The notes beneath the pieces are model-generated. The model made no database searches, was not told where the DNA came from, and worked only from the letters and a program-made list of their open reading frames with translations. A stretch of DNA of 64,000 nucleotides, taken from Bacteroidaceae bacterium (GTDB lineage: Bacteria; Bacteroidota; Bacteroidia; Bacteroidales; Bacteroidaceae). Shown here one piece after another: positions 46,415 through 54,939 of this stretch (its first letter is position 1; each line of letters begins with the position of its first letter). The stretch covers positions 10,093-74,092 of the forward strand of contig JAGBPB010000070.1 of NCBI GenBank assembly GCA_017633615.1, in the 5' to 3' direction. The position numbers and the translations under genes are program-made.

Positions 46415-46474
46415 ATGAAAGCAATCAACGCATATTACTTTTACTTTTGGTATGCCAGACAGTATGCCGGGTAA
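46415..46474 (+). CDS. Aromatic leader peptide of the aro/tyr/phe operon
   Basis: This 19-codon frame encodes MKAINAYYFYFWYARQYAG. Codons 7-13 are Tyr-Tyr-Phe-Tyr-Phe-Trp-Tyr, seven aromatic codons in a row, with another Tyr at 17. It lies right after a -7 promoter box, and a strong intrinsic terminator begins 36 bases after its stop. The next gene is DAHP synthase, first of six aromatic-pathway genes. This is the arrangement of ribosome-mediated attenuation: shortage of any charged aromatic tRNA would stall the ribosome on codons 7-13. The role is inferred from composition and position, since the peptide itself need have no function. Confidence 0.88.
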   Translation: MKAINAYYFYFWYARQYAG

Positions 46475-46541
46475 TTTGTTGTATGCCTACTAACAAACAA
46501 GATAACAGAGAGCCCGGATCAATGATTCGGGTTCTTTTTTT
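46467..46541 (+). terminator. Attenuator: terminator with competing antiterminator pairing
   Basis: The terminator stem is 46510-46519 with 46525-46534 (GAGCCCGGAT / ATTCGGGTTC, ten pairs with two G-U), followed by seven T at 46535-46541. CCGGGT at 46467-46472, the last codons of the leader peptide, can instead pair with GCCCGG at 46512-46517 and disrupt the terminator. A ribosome at the leader stop codon would cover CCGGGT and allow termination. One stalled on the aromatic codons would leave it free and allow read-through. A further small hairpin, TTTGTT/AACAAA at 46475-46480/46492-46497, lies between. Confidence 0.75.
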
Positions 46542-46577
46542 GATATACAGATTTGACGGAAATAAAGACAAAAAGAT

Positions 46578-47588
46578 ATGATAGCAGTACTTAAAGCAGG
46601 AGTCTCAGAGACTCAAAAGAAAAACCTTATCAACTGGATCAAAGGCCAGGGAGTAGACGTACATATCAGTGAAGGACAGTTCCAGACCGTAATAGGTCTT
46701 ATAGGTGATACCAGCAAGATAGACCCCGACCTGCTGAGCGGACTTGACATAATTGAGTCAGTAACCCGCATCAGCGAGCCGTTCAAATGCGCCAACCGTA
46801 GGTTCCACCCCGCCGACACAATTGTTGAGATTGGTGAGGGTGAGAACAAAGTCAAGATAGGCGGCGGTAACTTTGCAATGATAGCCGGTCCCTGCTCAGT
46901 AGAATCCGAGGAGCAGATCACAGCCATAGCACAGGCCGTTAAGGCATCGGGCGCAACACTTCTACGCGGCGGAGCCTTCAAACCCCGCACATCACCCTAC
47001 GATTTTCAGGGAATGGGGGCCGATGGTCTTGAACTGCTGCGCAAGGCACGCAAGGCAACAGGACTGCCCATAGTAACCGAGATAATGAGTGAGAAACATC
47101 TTGACCTGTTTGAGGATGTTGACCTGATCCAGGTTGGTGCACGCAACATGCAGAACTTTGAACTGCTCAAGACCCTGGGTCGCACCCGCAAGCCTATCCT
47201 ACTCAAGCGCGGTCTGTCAAGCACCATCAAGGAGTGGTTGATGTCTGCTGAGTACATCATGGCCGGCGGCAATGAGAACATCATCCTGTGCGAGCGCGGC
47301 ATACGCAGTTACGACACATACACCCGTAACGTGCTTGACCTGAGTGCAATTCCCGTCATCAAGGAGCTCTCACACCTGCCCATCATCGTTGACCCCAGCC
47401 ACGCAACCGGCAAGTCACGCCTGGTTCCGTCAATGTCTCTGGCAGCAGTTGCCGCAGGCGCCGACGGTCTTATCATCGAGGTGCACAACGATCCCACCCA
47501 CGCCCTGTGCGACGGTGCACAATCTCTCACACCTGCGCAGTTTGACGAGGTTGCAAAGAAAGTAAACGCCTTAAAACAAATAATCTAA
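46578..47588 (+). CDS. aroF: 3-deoxy-7-phosphoheptulonate synthase, type I-beta with ferredoxin-like domain
   Basis: This 336-residue enzyme condenses phosphoenolpyruvate and erythrose-4-phosphate, the first step of the shikimate pathway. Residues 1 to about 70 form the ferredoxin-like regulatory domain (MIAVLKAGVSETQKKNLINW). The barrel has MIAGPCSVESEEQI, LLRGGAFKPRTSPYDFQG, QVGARNMQNFELLK, LLKRGLSSTIKEW, CERGIRSYDTYTRN and VDPSHATGKS. Length matches the Thermotoga-type enzyme, which is inhibited by Tyr and Phe through that domain, so feedback inhibition may add to attenuation. It is the first structural gene after the aromatic leader. Confidence 0.95.
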   Translation: MIAVLKAGVSETQKKNLINWIKGQGVDVHISEGQFQTVIGLIGDTSKIDPDLLSGLDIIESVTRISEPFKCANRRFHPADTIVEIGEGENKVKIGGGNFAMIAGPCSVESEEQITAIAQAVKASGATLLRGGAFKPRTSPYDFQGMGADGLELLRKARKATGLPIVTEIMSEKHLDLFEDVDLIQVGARNMQNFELLKTLGRTRKPILLKRGLSSTIKEWLMSAEYIMAGGNENIILCERGIRSYDTYTRNVLDLSAIPVIKELSHLPIIVDPSHATGKSRLVPSMSLAAVAAGADGLIIEVHNDPTHALCDGAQSLTPAQFDEVAKKVNALKQII

Positions 47589-47617
47589 GTACTTTTGTAA
47601 ATCAACTTTAGAACAAG

Positions 47618-48451
47618 ATGATTGTAGCAGTTGTAGGATTGGGTCTGATAGGCGGTTCGCTGGCCAAGGCGTACAAGGAGGCCGGCTGGACGGTTTACGG
47701 CTTTGACCTGAACGAGTCAGTGAGCTGTTTTGCACAGTTGGAAGGCACGCTGGACGCAGTGCTGGACAGCAGCAACATTAAGAAGTGTGACCTTATACAT
47801 ATTGCAGTCACCCCCGATGCCGCATGCGGCTGGATCAACGCCCACGCTCCGGAGATATCCAAGTCAACAATCGTGATCGATGACTGCGGAACCAAACGCA
47901 AGATAGTTGAGTGCGGAATGAAAGCCGCCGCCAGGTACGGATTCACCTACGCAGGCGGTCACCCCATGGCCGGAACACATCTGTCAGGTTACAAGAACTC
48001 ACGCGGATCAATGTTCCAGAACGCATCCATGATTATCATCCCGCCCACACATGATGATATCCAGCTGCTTGACCGCATCAAGCATCTTCTGGAGCCGATG
48101 CAACTCAAGCGCGTGGTATTCACCACACCTGAGCAGCACGACAGCATGATTGCATTCACATCGCAATTGGCCCACGTGGTGTCAAACGCATACATCAAGA
48201 GCCCATCGGCCCAACAGCATAAGGGTTACAGCGCGGGCAGTTTCCGCGACCTTACACGCGTGGCCTGGCTCAACGAGAATATGTGGACAGAGCTGTTCCT
48301 TGAGAACAAGGACAACCTGCTACGCGAGATACATACCCTGATTGACAACCTCACGCAGTACGCCGATGCCATTGAGGCCGATGATGCCCAGACATTGTGC
48401 GCACTGCTGCGTGACGGACGTATAGCAAAAGAACTTTCAGAAAAGAACTGA
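47618..48451 (+). CDS. tyrA: Prephenate dehydrogenase
   Basis: This 277-residue NAD(P)-dependent enzyme makes 4-hydroxyphenylpyruvate for tyrosine. The Rossmann motif is VVGLGLIGGSLAKAYKEAGW (residues 5-24), followed by IVIDDCGTKRKIVE and the substrate motif GGHPMAGTHLSGYKNS. The later His in LAHVVSNAY fits the helical dimer domain. There is no ACT domain, so tyrosine feedback is less likely at this step. It follows the DAHP synthase gene by 29 bases and precedes aroB by one base. Confidence 0.94.
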   Translation: MIVAVVGLGLIGGSLAKAYKEAGWTVYGFDLNESVSCFAQLEGTLDAVLDSSNIKKCDLIHIAVTPDAACGWINAHAPEISKSTIVIDDCGTKRKIVECGMKAAARYGFTYAGGHPMAGTHLSGYKNSRGSMFQNASMIIIPPTHDDIQLLDRIKHLLEPMQLKRVVFTTPEQHDSMIAFTSQLAHVVSNAYIKSPSAQQHKGYSAGSFRDLTRVAWLNENMWTELFLENKDNLLREIHTLIDNLTQYADAIEADDAQTLCALLRDGRIAKELSEKN

Positions 48452-48452
48452 T

Positions 48453-49505
48453 ATGGAAACAGCCCGAATCACCGTCCATGCCTCAGGTACATATGACATC
48501 CTTATCAGCAAGGGTGGCTTGAGCGGCATAGGCAAGACTGCGGCGGAGCGTTTCAAGCCCTGCACGGTAGCCATACTGAGTGACGACAAGGTGTTCCCGC
48601 TCTACGGCAAAACCGTGATGGATTCACTTGAGGCAGCCGGTTTCAAGACCGTAGCCCACGTGATTCCCAACGGCGAGCAGAGCAAGACCCTTGATAACGT
48701 GACCGCATTCATTGACTGCATGGTCAAGGCGCAGGTTACACGTACCGATATGGTGCTGGCGCTGGGTGGCGGTGTTGTAGGCGATATGGCAGGTTTTGCG
48801 GCTGCAATCTACCTGCGCGGCATTCCATACATCCAGGTTCCCACTACCCTTCTCGCTGCCGTTGATTCATCGGTGGGCGGCAAGACAGCAGTCGACATCA
48901 GTGCCGGCAAAAATCTGGTGGGCGCATTCCACCAGCCCGCTCTGGTATATCTGGATACCAAGACTCTGAGTACCCTTGATCCGTCAGTTCTGCGTGACGG
49001 CTTTGCCGAGGTTATAAAATACGGTATCATTTTGGACAGCAAACTGTTTGACACTGTTGCAAAGCCAAACAGTTTTGAATTGAAGGACGTGATTGCCCGC
49101 TGCATAGAGATTAAGCGTGATGTTGTGGAGCAGGACGAATTCGACAAGGGTATGCGCAGTCTGCTCAATTTTGGCCACACATTCGGTCACGCAATCGAGA
49201 AGCTGAGCGGATTCACCATCACCCACGGAAGCGCCGTTGCACGCGGCATGGTTCTTGCCGCTAAGGTGGCACGGATTTACGGATTTACGGATTATACGGA
49301 ACAGATAACAAAAGTTGTAAAGGACTACGGTTTCGAGACCAGTTGTCCCTACTCTGCCGATGAGCTCTACAGCGTTATTCTTTCTGATAAGAAACGCAGC
49401 GGAGCGGATATTACACTTGTGCTGCCCAAACAGATTGGCGCATGCACTCTTGAGAAAATGCCTGCAATGCAGGTTCTTGAACTGATGAAAAAGGCCGGAT
49501 TATGA
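48453..49505 (+). CDS. aroB: 3-dehydroquinate synthase
   Basis: This 350-residue NAD- and zinc-dependent enzyme cyclises DAHP to 3-dehydroquinate. It has the nucleotide-binding LALGGGVVGDMAGFAAAIY (near residue 108), VPTTLLAAVDSSVGGKTAVD with the active-site lysines, RDGFAEVIKYG, and the zinc His residues in LNFGHTFGHAIE. Normal length. Its end overlaps aroA by four bases (ATGA), so the two are coupled. Confidence 0.95.
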   Translation: METARITVHASGTYDILISKGGLSGIGKTAAERFKPCTVAILSDDKVFPLYGKTVMDSLEAAGFKTVAHVIPNGEQSKTLDNVTAFIDCMVKAQVTRTDMVLALGGGVVGDMAGFAAAIYLRGIPYIQVPTTLLAAVDSSVGGKTAVDISAGKNLVGAFHQPALVYLDTKTLSTLDPSVLRDGFAEVIKYGIILDSKLFDTVAKPNSFELKDVIARCIEIKRDVVEQDEFDKGMRSLLNFGHTFGHAIEKLSGFTITHGSAVARGMVLAAKVARIYGFTDYTEQITKVVKDYGFETSCPYSADELYSVILSDKKRSGADITLVLPKQIGACTLEKMPAMQVLELMKKAGL

Positions 49506-50767
49506 TTCTAGAGGTATCAGGAGCAGTTTCAGGAAACGTTCAGGTGCCGCCTTCAAAGTCAGTGGCCCACCGCATGCTCATCTGCGCAGCGCTGTCAGAC
49601 GCTCCCTGCACAATCGTATGCCAGAGCGTGAACCGCGATATGGAGGCAACGGTAAATTGCCTTAACGCCCTTGGCGCAAACATCACATACGCTGACGGAA
49701 AGTTCAACGTACAGCCCATCACACAGGTCAAGAAAGGCGCAATCCTTGACTGCGGCGAGAGCGGCTCAACCTTAAGGTTCCTGCTCCCCGTAGCGGCTGC
49801 ACTGGGGGCCGATGCCACCTTCACGGGCCAGGGCCGTCTGCCCGAGCGTCCGCTCTCTCCCCTGTACGAGGAGATGACCGCTCACGGCGTCAAGATGACT
49901 GAGAACGGCCACATGCCCCTTAAGTGTGAGGGAAAACTGCCCGCCGGACTCTACACCATTGACGGCGGCGTATCATCACAGTTTATTTCAGGACTTCTCA
50001 TGGCGCTGCCCCTTACCGGAATCCAGAGCAAGATTGTTGTTACCGGCAAGCAGGAGAGCGCATCATACATCGGCCTTACTCTGAATGCATTGAAGCAGTT
50101 CGGAATTGAGATTCAAACCGTAACCGACGGCTACAACATCCACGCAGGCCAGGAGTTCACCACCCAAGCCACACAGGTTGCTGTAGAGGGCGACTGGTCA
50201 GCCGCCGCATTCTGGATAACCGCAGGCGTAGCAGGCAGCAAGCCCGTTACCTGCACCGGTCTGGACTACGAGCGTTCGGCCCAAGGTGACCGCCGAATAG
50301 TTGATGTCTTGCGCCGCATGGGTGCCGACATCACTACGACCGCAGGGAGTGTTACAGCACGACCTTCAACCCTGACCGCAGCACAGATTGACTGTGCCGA
50401 TATTCCGGACCTTGTTCCCATATTGGCAGTAGCAGCAGCATCAGCCCAGGGAACAACAATCTTTGACAACATACGCCGTCTGCGCATTAAGGAGAGCGAC
50501 CGCGTGCAGTCCATACTTCAACTCCTGGGTATGGCCGGAATATATGCGTTTGCATCGGACAACACCCTTACCGTTACGGGAGGCCCGGCAAAAAACTACG
50601 CATACAATCCGTCCGGAGACCATCGTATGGCGATGGCTGCAGCCATCCTTGCATCGGCCAAAAATGTAAGAATAACCATAAGCGATGCGGAGTGCACCGC
50701 AAAATCATACCCCGCCTTCTTTGATGATTTCAATGCATTGGGCGGAATAGTTCTGAAACAACAGTAA
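49502..50767 (+). CDS. aroA: 5-enolpyruvylshikimate-3-phosphate synthase
   Basis: This 421-residue enzyme joins shikimate-3-phosphate with phosphoenolpyruvate. It has the signature VPPSKSVAHRMLICAAL (residues 16-32), DCGESGSTLRFLLPVAA, QFISGLLMALP, the LRIKESDRVQ motif and SGDHRMAMA near the C-terminus. The N-terminal substrate Lys is in SKSVAHR, where S-K-S-x-x-x-R is conserved. Shikimate dehydrogenase, shikimate kinase and chorismate synthase genes are not in this window, so the operon covers only part of the pathway. Confidence 0.95.
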   Translation: MILEVSGAVSGNVQVPPSKSVAHRMLICAALSDAPCTIVCQSVNRDMEATVNCLNALGANITYADGKFNVQPITQVKKGAILDCGESGSTLRFLLPVAAALGADATFTGQGRLPERPLSPLYEEMTAHGVKMTENGHMPLKCEGKLPAGLYTIDGGVSSQFISGLLMALPLTGIQSKIVVTGKQESASYIGLTLNALKQFGIEIQTVTDGYNIHAGQEFTTQATQVAVEGDWSAAAFWITAGVAGSKPVTCTGLDYERSAQGDRRIVDVLRRMGADITTTAGSVTARPSTLTAAQIDCADIPDLVPILAVAAASAQGTTIFDNIRRLRIKESDRVQSILQLLGMAGIYAFASDNTLTVTGGPAKNYAYNPSGDHRMAMAAAILASAKNVRITISDAECTAKSYPAFFDDFNALGGIVLKQQ

Positions 50768-50774
50768 ATACCAC

Positions 50775-51917
50775 ATGGACCTTACAGATTACAGAAAACA
50801 GATTGACTCTATCGATGAAGAGATGTGCCGTCTCTTCAGTGAGAGAATGAAAGTGGTTAACGAGATCGGCGAATACAAACGCAGTCACGATATGCCGGTT
50901 AGCGCAAGCTCACGCGAGCGCGAGGTGCTGGCACACATTTCAAAGCAGCTGCCCGAGGACCTGGAGGACTTTGGACGCGTGCTCTACCGTTCGATTTTTG
51001 ACGTGAGCAAGGCTTATGAGGCTATGTACAAGGAGAAGGACTCCCCACTCTACAAGGCCATTTCAAGTCTTATAAACGCCGATCCCGCCCCGTTCCCCAA
51101 GCGCGCCGTTGTGGCTTGTCAGGGACGTGAGGGCGCATACTCACAGATTGCAGCCGAAAAGCTCTTTGAGGTACCCGAGATTATGTTCAACAACACCTTT
51201 GAGGGTGTTATCCGCATGGTGACCGACGGCCTTTGCGAGTACGGTATTCTGCCTATTGAGAACTCCACCGCCGGTTCTGTGAATGAGATCTATGACCTGC
51301 TGGTTAGATATAATGTACACATCGTACGCAGCACACGCGTGCGCGTTGACCATCAGCTGCTGGCCGCCAAGGGTACCCGTTTCCAGGATATCAAGACCAT
51401 CTACTCTCATCCGCAGGCTATCAACCAGTGCTCACACTTCCTGGCTGCCCTGAAGGATGTTGAGATCATTCCGTTTGACAACACCGCTATGGCTGCCCAG
51501 AAGGTTGCCAAGGATCCCAATAGGACATCGGCTTCTATATCTTCAAAGAGTTGCATTGACCTCTATAACATGGAGGTTCTGGCTCAGGATATCCAGAACT
51601 TTGACAGCAACCACACCCGCTTTATATGCATAGCCAAGAATGCACGCATCTATCCGGGTGCCAACCGTACCAGTATCATGATGGTCATGAGCCACAAGCC
51701 CGGTACGCTGTTCTCAGTGCTGAGTAAGTTCAACGCAACCGGTGCCAACCTTGTAAAGCTGGAGAGCCGTCCCATCCCGGGCCGTGACTTTGAGTTCATG
51801 TTCTATTTTGACATAGAACTGTCAATCTACGATAAGAAGTTCGCTTCGCTTATCAGTGAGCTTGACCATTGCGGCGAGCAGTTCAAATACTTTGGCACAT
51901 ACCAGGAGATTATTTAA
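50775..51917 (+). CDS. pheA: Bifunctional chorismate mutase / prephenate dehydratase (P-protein)
   Basis: This 380-residue enzyme leads to phenylpyruvate. Residues 1 to about 90 are an AroQ-type helical chorismate mutase (LTDYRKQIDSIDEEMCRLFS). From about residue 112 comes prephenate dehydratase: VACQGREGAYSQIAAEKLF, YGILPIENSTAGSVNEIYDL, RFICIAKN. The C-terminal ACT domain has HKPGTLFSVLSKFNATGANL and the phenylalanine-binding ESRP. Feedback inhibition by Phe is therefore expected. The prephenate made by its mutase domain serves both TyrA and its own dehydratase, which explains the co-location. Confidence 0.95.
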   Translation: MDLTDYRKQIDSIDEEMCRLFSERMKVVNEIGEYKRSHDMPVSASSREREVLAHISKQLPEDLEDFGRVLYRSIFDVSKAYEAMYKEKDSPLYKAISSLINADPAPFPKRAVVACQGREGAYSQIAAEKLFEVPEIMFNNTFEGVIRMVTDGLCEYGILPIENSTAGSVNEIYDLLVRYNVHIVRSTRVRVDHQLLAAKGTRFQDIKTIYSHPQAINQCSHFLAALKDVEIIPFDNTAMAAQKVAKDPNRTSASISSKSCIDLYNMEVLAQDIQNFDSNHTRFICIAKNARIYPGANRTSIMMVMSHKPGTLFSVLSKFNATGANLVKLESRPIPGRDFEFMFYFDIELSIYDKKFASLISELDHCGEQFKYFGTYQEII

Positions 51918-51926
51918 TTTTGAGGC

Positions 51927-52358
51927 ATGAAAAAGATTCTTGTAATAAACGGTCCCAATCTCAATTTGCTTGGTTTGAGAGAGCCGGCCATTTACGGAAG
52001 CCGTGATTACAATGCTCTGGTGGCATTTATCCTGGAGAGCGGGCTTGACATGGGCCTGCAGGTGGAGTGTTTCCAGTCAAATCATGAAGGCGCCATAGTG
52101 GATTGCATACAGAAGGCTTACGGAAAGTTTGACGGCATTGTGATAAACCCTGCCGCCTATACCCATACCAGTGTAGCCATACTGGACGCACTGAAAGCGG
52201 TCTCATTACCAACTGTTGAGGTGCACCTGAGCGACGTTGATGCACGAGAGGAATTCCGACGGCATTCATTCGTATCACTTTATGCTGAGAAAGTTATTAA
52301 AGGACACGGTTTTGAAGGCTACAGAGAAGCCTTGGAACATTTTTCAGAAAAAAAATAA
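51927..52358 (+). CDS. aroQ: 3-dehydroquinate dehydratase, type II
   Basis: This 143-residue enzyme dehydrates 3-dehydroquinate to 3-dehydroshikimate by the trans mechanism. Family motifs are VINGPNLNLLGLREPAIYG (Arg and Tyr of the lid), FQSNHEGAIVDCIQKA, INPAAYTHTSVAILDAL and VEVHLSDVDAREEFRRHSF (split at HLSDVDARE). Length is normal. It is the last gene of the attenuator-controlled operon, nine bases after pheA, and is followed by an intrinsic terminator. Confidence 0.95.
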   Translation: MKKILVINGPNLNLLGLREPAIYGSRDYNALVAFILESGLDMGLQVECFQSNHEGAIVDCIQKAYGKFDGIVINPAAYTHTSVAILDALKAVSLPTVEVHLSDVDAREEFRRHSFVSLYAEKVIKGHGFEGYREALEHFSEKK

Positions 52359-52367
52359 AAAAAATGC

Positions 52368-52398
52368 AAGGTCCGGACCAACAAATCCGGACCTTTTT
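52368..52398 (+). terminator. Intrinsic terminator of the aromatic operon
   Basis: AAGGTCCGGA (52368-52377) pairs perfectly with TCCGGACCTT (52386-52395) around an eight-base loop, and the T-run continues to 52398. Confidence 0.93.
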
Positions 52399-52425
52399 CG
52401 TCTAATATGCAAAACATCAACAAAA

Positions 52426-53292
52426 ATGAACAAAAAATATCTGATTACTGCTATTGTGACACTGCTCACACTACCTGTGTTTGCACAAACCGAACGAGTT
52501 TACGAGTATGATGAGTACGGCAAGGTAGGCCGTAGTGAAGGATGGGCCCGCCGCTTTGCCCACAACTTTGTGGATGGCCTTATGGGTGCTGAATATTATG
52601 AAGTATATGATAATAACGGCAACAAGACTGAAAGCAAGTCAGATGACCCCAAAGCTAAGAAAAATGTAAGCAAAAGTTACCGCTATTACGGCCCCGGCCA
52701 TACCCCTGATTTTTACTTTGGAATTAACCTGCTCTGCACAGACCGCCCCCCCGTACTGACACCAGACCTGCCCCAGAAACCCGGCAAGGGATTTGAGTTC
52801 GGTTTTGCAATAGGCCAGTGGGGATATCACATGACCAAGAACATAGGTGTCAATACCGCCTTATACCTGACCCGCTCACGTTACTGGTTTGACAAAGGCC
52901 AGTATCTCAACTACAACATCAACAAGGATTTTAAGTTTGTTAATGACCCTATAGGTGATCGCGAGGTCAAGCAAGGCTATCTGAGATACTGGAGCCTGCG
53001 CGTCCCGCTCTGTCTGGAGATAAGTTCCGCATCCAGCCGCGGACCGTTCATAGCTGTTGGACCTGAGATTGAATACCGCTTTGGCGACGTATCAATAGTG
53101 GAATACCAAGGAGGCAAATCAGAAAAGCTTATTAAAGGAACCAACGTCAATCCACTTGGACTGAACGCAGTGCTTCGCGTAGGAATAAGTGATTTCGGCC
53201 TGATAGCACGTTACTCTTTCAACAGTCTTTTCCTGAATGACCAGCCGCTCCAGACCTATCCGTTCATGATTGGCGTATCAACAACTTTCTGA
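52426..53292 (+). CDS. Outer-membrane beta-barrel protein of unknown function
   Basis: This 288-residue protein has a signal peptide (MNKKYLITAIVTLLTLPVFAQ). It has a short N-terminal part with YEYDEYGKVGRSEGWARRF and YEVYDNNGNKTESKS, followed by alternating-hydrophobic strands (GFEFGFAIGQWGYHMTKNIG, GLNAVLRVGISDFGLIARYS). It ends with the terminal aromatic of a barrel (MIGVSTTF). The pattern resembles PorT/OmpW-like outer membrane beta-barrel families of Bacteroidales. The start is the ATG after the aroQ terminator; the frame runs upstream into aroQ but is not coding there. It has its own terminator. No clear -7 box was found. Confidence 0.75.
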   Translation: MNKKYLITAIVTLLTLPVFAQTERVYEYDEYGKVGRSEGWARRFAHNFVDGLMGAEYYEVYDNNGNKTESKSDDPKAKKNVSKSYRYYGPGHTPDFYFGINLLCTDRPPVLTPDLPQKPGKGFEFGFAIGQWGYHMTKNIGVNTALYLTRSRYWFDKGQYLNYNINKDFKFVNDPIGDREVKQGYLRYWSLRVPLCLEISSASSRGPFIAVGPEIEYRFGDVSIVEYQGGKSEKLIKGTNVNPLGLNAVLRVGISDFGLIARYSFNSLFLNDQPLQTYPFMIGVSTTF

Positions 53293-53315
53293 TCTGAATT
53301 TGTAAGATAAAATCA

Positions 53316-53353
53316 GCAAAGCATCCTACCCTGAGGGCAGGATGCTTTGCTTT
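53316..53353 (+). terminator. Intrinsic terminator after the barrel gene
   Basis: A perfect 12-bp stem GCAAAGCATCCT (53316-53327) / AGGATGCTTTGC (53339-53350), with an inner CCC/GGG, is followed by only three T. Confidence 0.85.
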
Positions 53354-53401
53354 ATGCGCGTTAATGCGCGTACATTTTTATCTAGTTTGCAAAAATTTGT
53401 T

Positions 53402-53409
53402 TATTTTTG
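53402..53409 (+). promoter_or_regulatory. Bacteroidetes -7 box for the exported five-gene cluster
   Basis: TATTTTTG, with TTTG motifs at 53386-53389 and 53396-53399, 32 bases before the ATG at 53442. The next four genes have no separate promoter that I can see. Confidence 0.5.
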
Positions 53410-53441
53410 CATCATAATAACTAATTCAAAGAAACCGATTA

Positions 53442-54926
53442 ATGAAAAAATCAAACGCTATAATCCTGACAGCCATATCATGGCTCATGCTTTCATCTGC
53501 ACCGTTGACAGTTTTTGCACAAAACAAGACAGCTGCAAAAAAACCGGCTTGGGTAACAAAGGCTCCCACAGTCAAGAACACATATGTGGGTATAGTAAGT
53601 GTTTCCAAACGATCCATGAATCCTGACGGAGAACAGGCAGACAACCTTTCTGCACAACAGATATCATCAATAATTGTTTCGCAGCTGTTCTTCAATGACA
53701 AGTACAAGGAGACGGCCAAGAAAGAGGCACAGAAAAAGATTCTGAGTTCACTCCATCTTGCTGTTGACCCCAATTCCCTGCTGGGCAACCTTATACTCAA
53801 GGGTGAATACAACACCTCTTTTGACGAAGTATTCATTAAGGAAGTCCTCAACACACCTTCTCTCAAACTCCAGGGGGAATGGGAGGATGACGAGGAATAC
53901 TGGTGCTATTACAGTATGACCGAAAAAGATTATCAGACCAGGATAGAATCATTTGAGGACAGTATTTGCAATGAGGCGCAGACCATGTGGAACGTTGGCA
54001 TGTCATACCAGAAAGAGGGACAGCTTTTCAATGCCGCCAAGACATTCTCACAGGCTCTGAACCTCATACATCCGCTTATTTACACTCAGCACACCATCAA
54101 GTACAACTTTGAGAACGTGGATCTGTTTACAAGCATCTATAACAGTTATATCCATGTTTATGATGACATCAAGATGACCTGTTCCTTAGATGAGATTCCA
54201 GCCGTAGCAGGTGAGAAAGTTCCCGCCACTTTCCAGGTTACCGTTGACCAGAACGGAGTGCCTGTACAGAAGGTTGGTGTGGTAATTGATTATGAAGGCA
54301 CCACTGACGGTTCTTTCATAACTGATGAAAACGGTGTTGTCACCTTCTCCATAGAAAAGGCCACCGATGAACCGCTTCAGGAGATACAATTCTCAATTGA
54401 CAAGGATGGAATGTATGATCTGCCAGAGACCTATGTATTCAAGCAGCTCACAGCCGGCGCCGATAAGATAGGCACCACACAGGCGTTCGTAAAACTGTTT
54501 GATCCCACCAATTACATTTACATCAATGTAAATCCTTTTGACTCCGTCATCGACAAGTCTGTAAGACAATTGGTAGCAGACCGCAAGGATCTGGTTATAG
54601 TAACTGACAAGAAAAAGGCAGACCTGATACTTGAGACCTCAGTTGCCGCCAAGCTTGACCAGGAATCCGTTTCAACTGACAAATGGCCCATAAACAAGTA
54701 TCTGTCATCAGTGGACATTGTTGTAAATGAGGTTTCGTCAGGCAATGAACTGTTCAAATACGGAATTGACAATTTCCAGTATCTGGCTCCGTCCAGCAGG
54801 AACAAAGATCAGGTTCTGCACGCATCGGCCAAAGAGATGGCACGTCAGCTTAACCGGGAGTTTGCAGAGAGTTTCAAGCCTTTCAGTTATGACAAGCGCT
54901 CCATCGTCTGGTCAGCACTGAAATAA
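53442..54926 (+). CDS. LPP20-like exported protein
   Basis: This 494-residue protein has a signal peptide to about residue 27 (LSSAPLTVFAQ) and an opening KKPAWVTKAPTVKNTYVGIV typical of LPP20-type proteins. A part with TPR-like helices follows (MWNVGMSYQKEGQLFNAAKT then FSQALNLIHP), then a strand-rich domain with a Big-like repeat (AGEKVPATFQVTVDQNGVPV) and a C-terminal LPP20/FlgP-like fold. Function unknown; members are outer-membrane-associated. It heads a run of five exported proteins with short gaps (13, 4, 9, 42 bases), which suggests an envelope complex. Confidence 0.7.
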   Translation: MKKSNAIILTAISWLMLSSAPLTVFAQNKTAAKKPAWVTKAPTVKNTYVGIVSVSKRSMNPDGEQADNLSAQQISSIIVSQLFFNDKYKETAKKEAQKKILSSLHLAVDPNSLLGNLILKGEYNTSFDEVFIKEVLNTPSLKLQGEWEDDEEYWCYYSMTEKDYQTRIESFEDSICNEAQTMWNVGMSYQKEGQLFNAAKTFSQALNLIHPLIYTQHTIKYNFENVDLFTSIYNSYIHVYDDIKMTCSLDEIPAVAGEKVPATFQVTVDQNGVPVQKVGVVIDYEGTTDGSFITDENGVVTFSIEKATDEPLQEIQFSIDKDGMYDLPETYVFKQLTAGADKIGTTQAFVKLFDPTNYIYINVNPFDSVIDKSVRQLVADRKDLVIVTDKKKADLILETSVAAKLDQESVSTDKWPINKYLSSVDIVVNEVSSGNELFKYGIDNFQYLAPSSRNKDQVLHASAKEMARQLNREFAESFKPFSYDKRSIVWSALK

Positions 54927-54939
54927 CCCAAGCCTTCTT

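Noticed and set aside
46415..46474. Chance small ORF rather than a leader peptide
   Set aside because: Seven consecutive aromatic codons between a promoter box and a terminator, directly before an aromatic operon, is very unlikely by chance.
53355..53372. Direct repeat ATGCGCGT..ATGCGCGT
   Set aside because: Only two short copies just after a terminator; no link to a gene or site was found.
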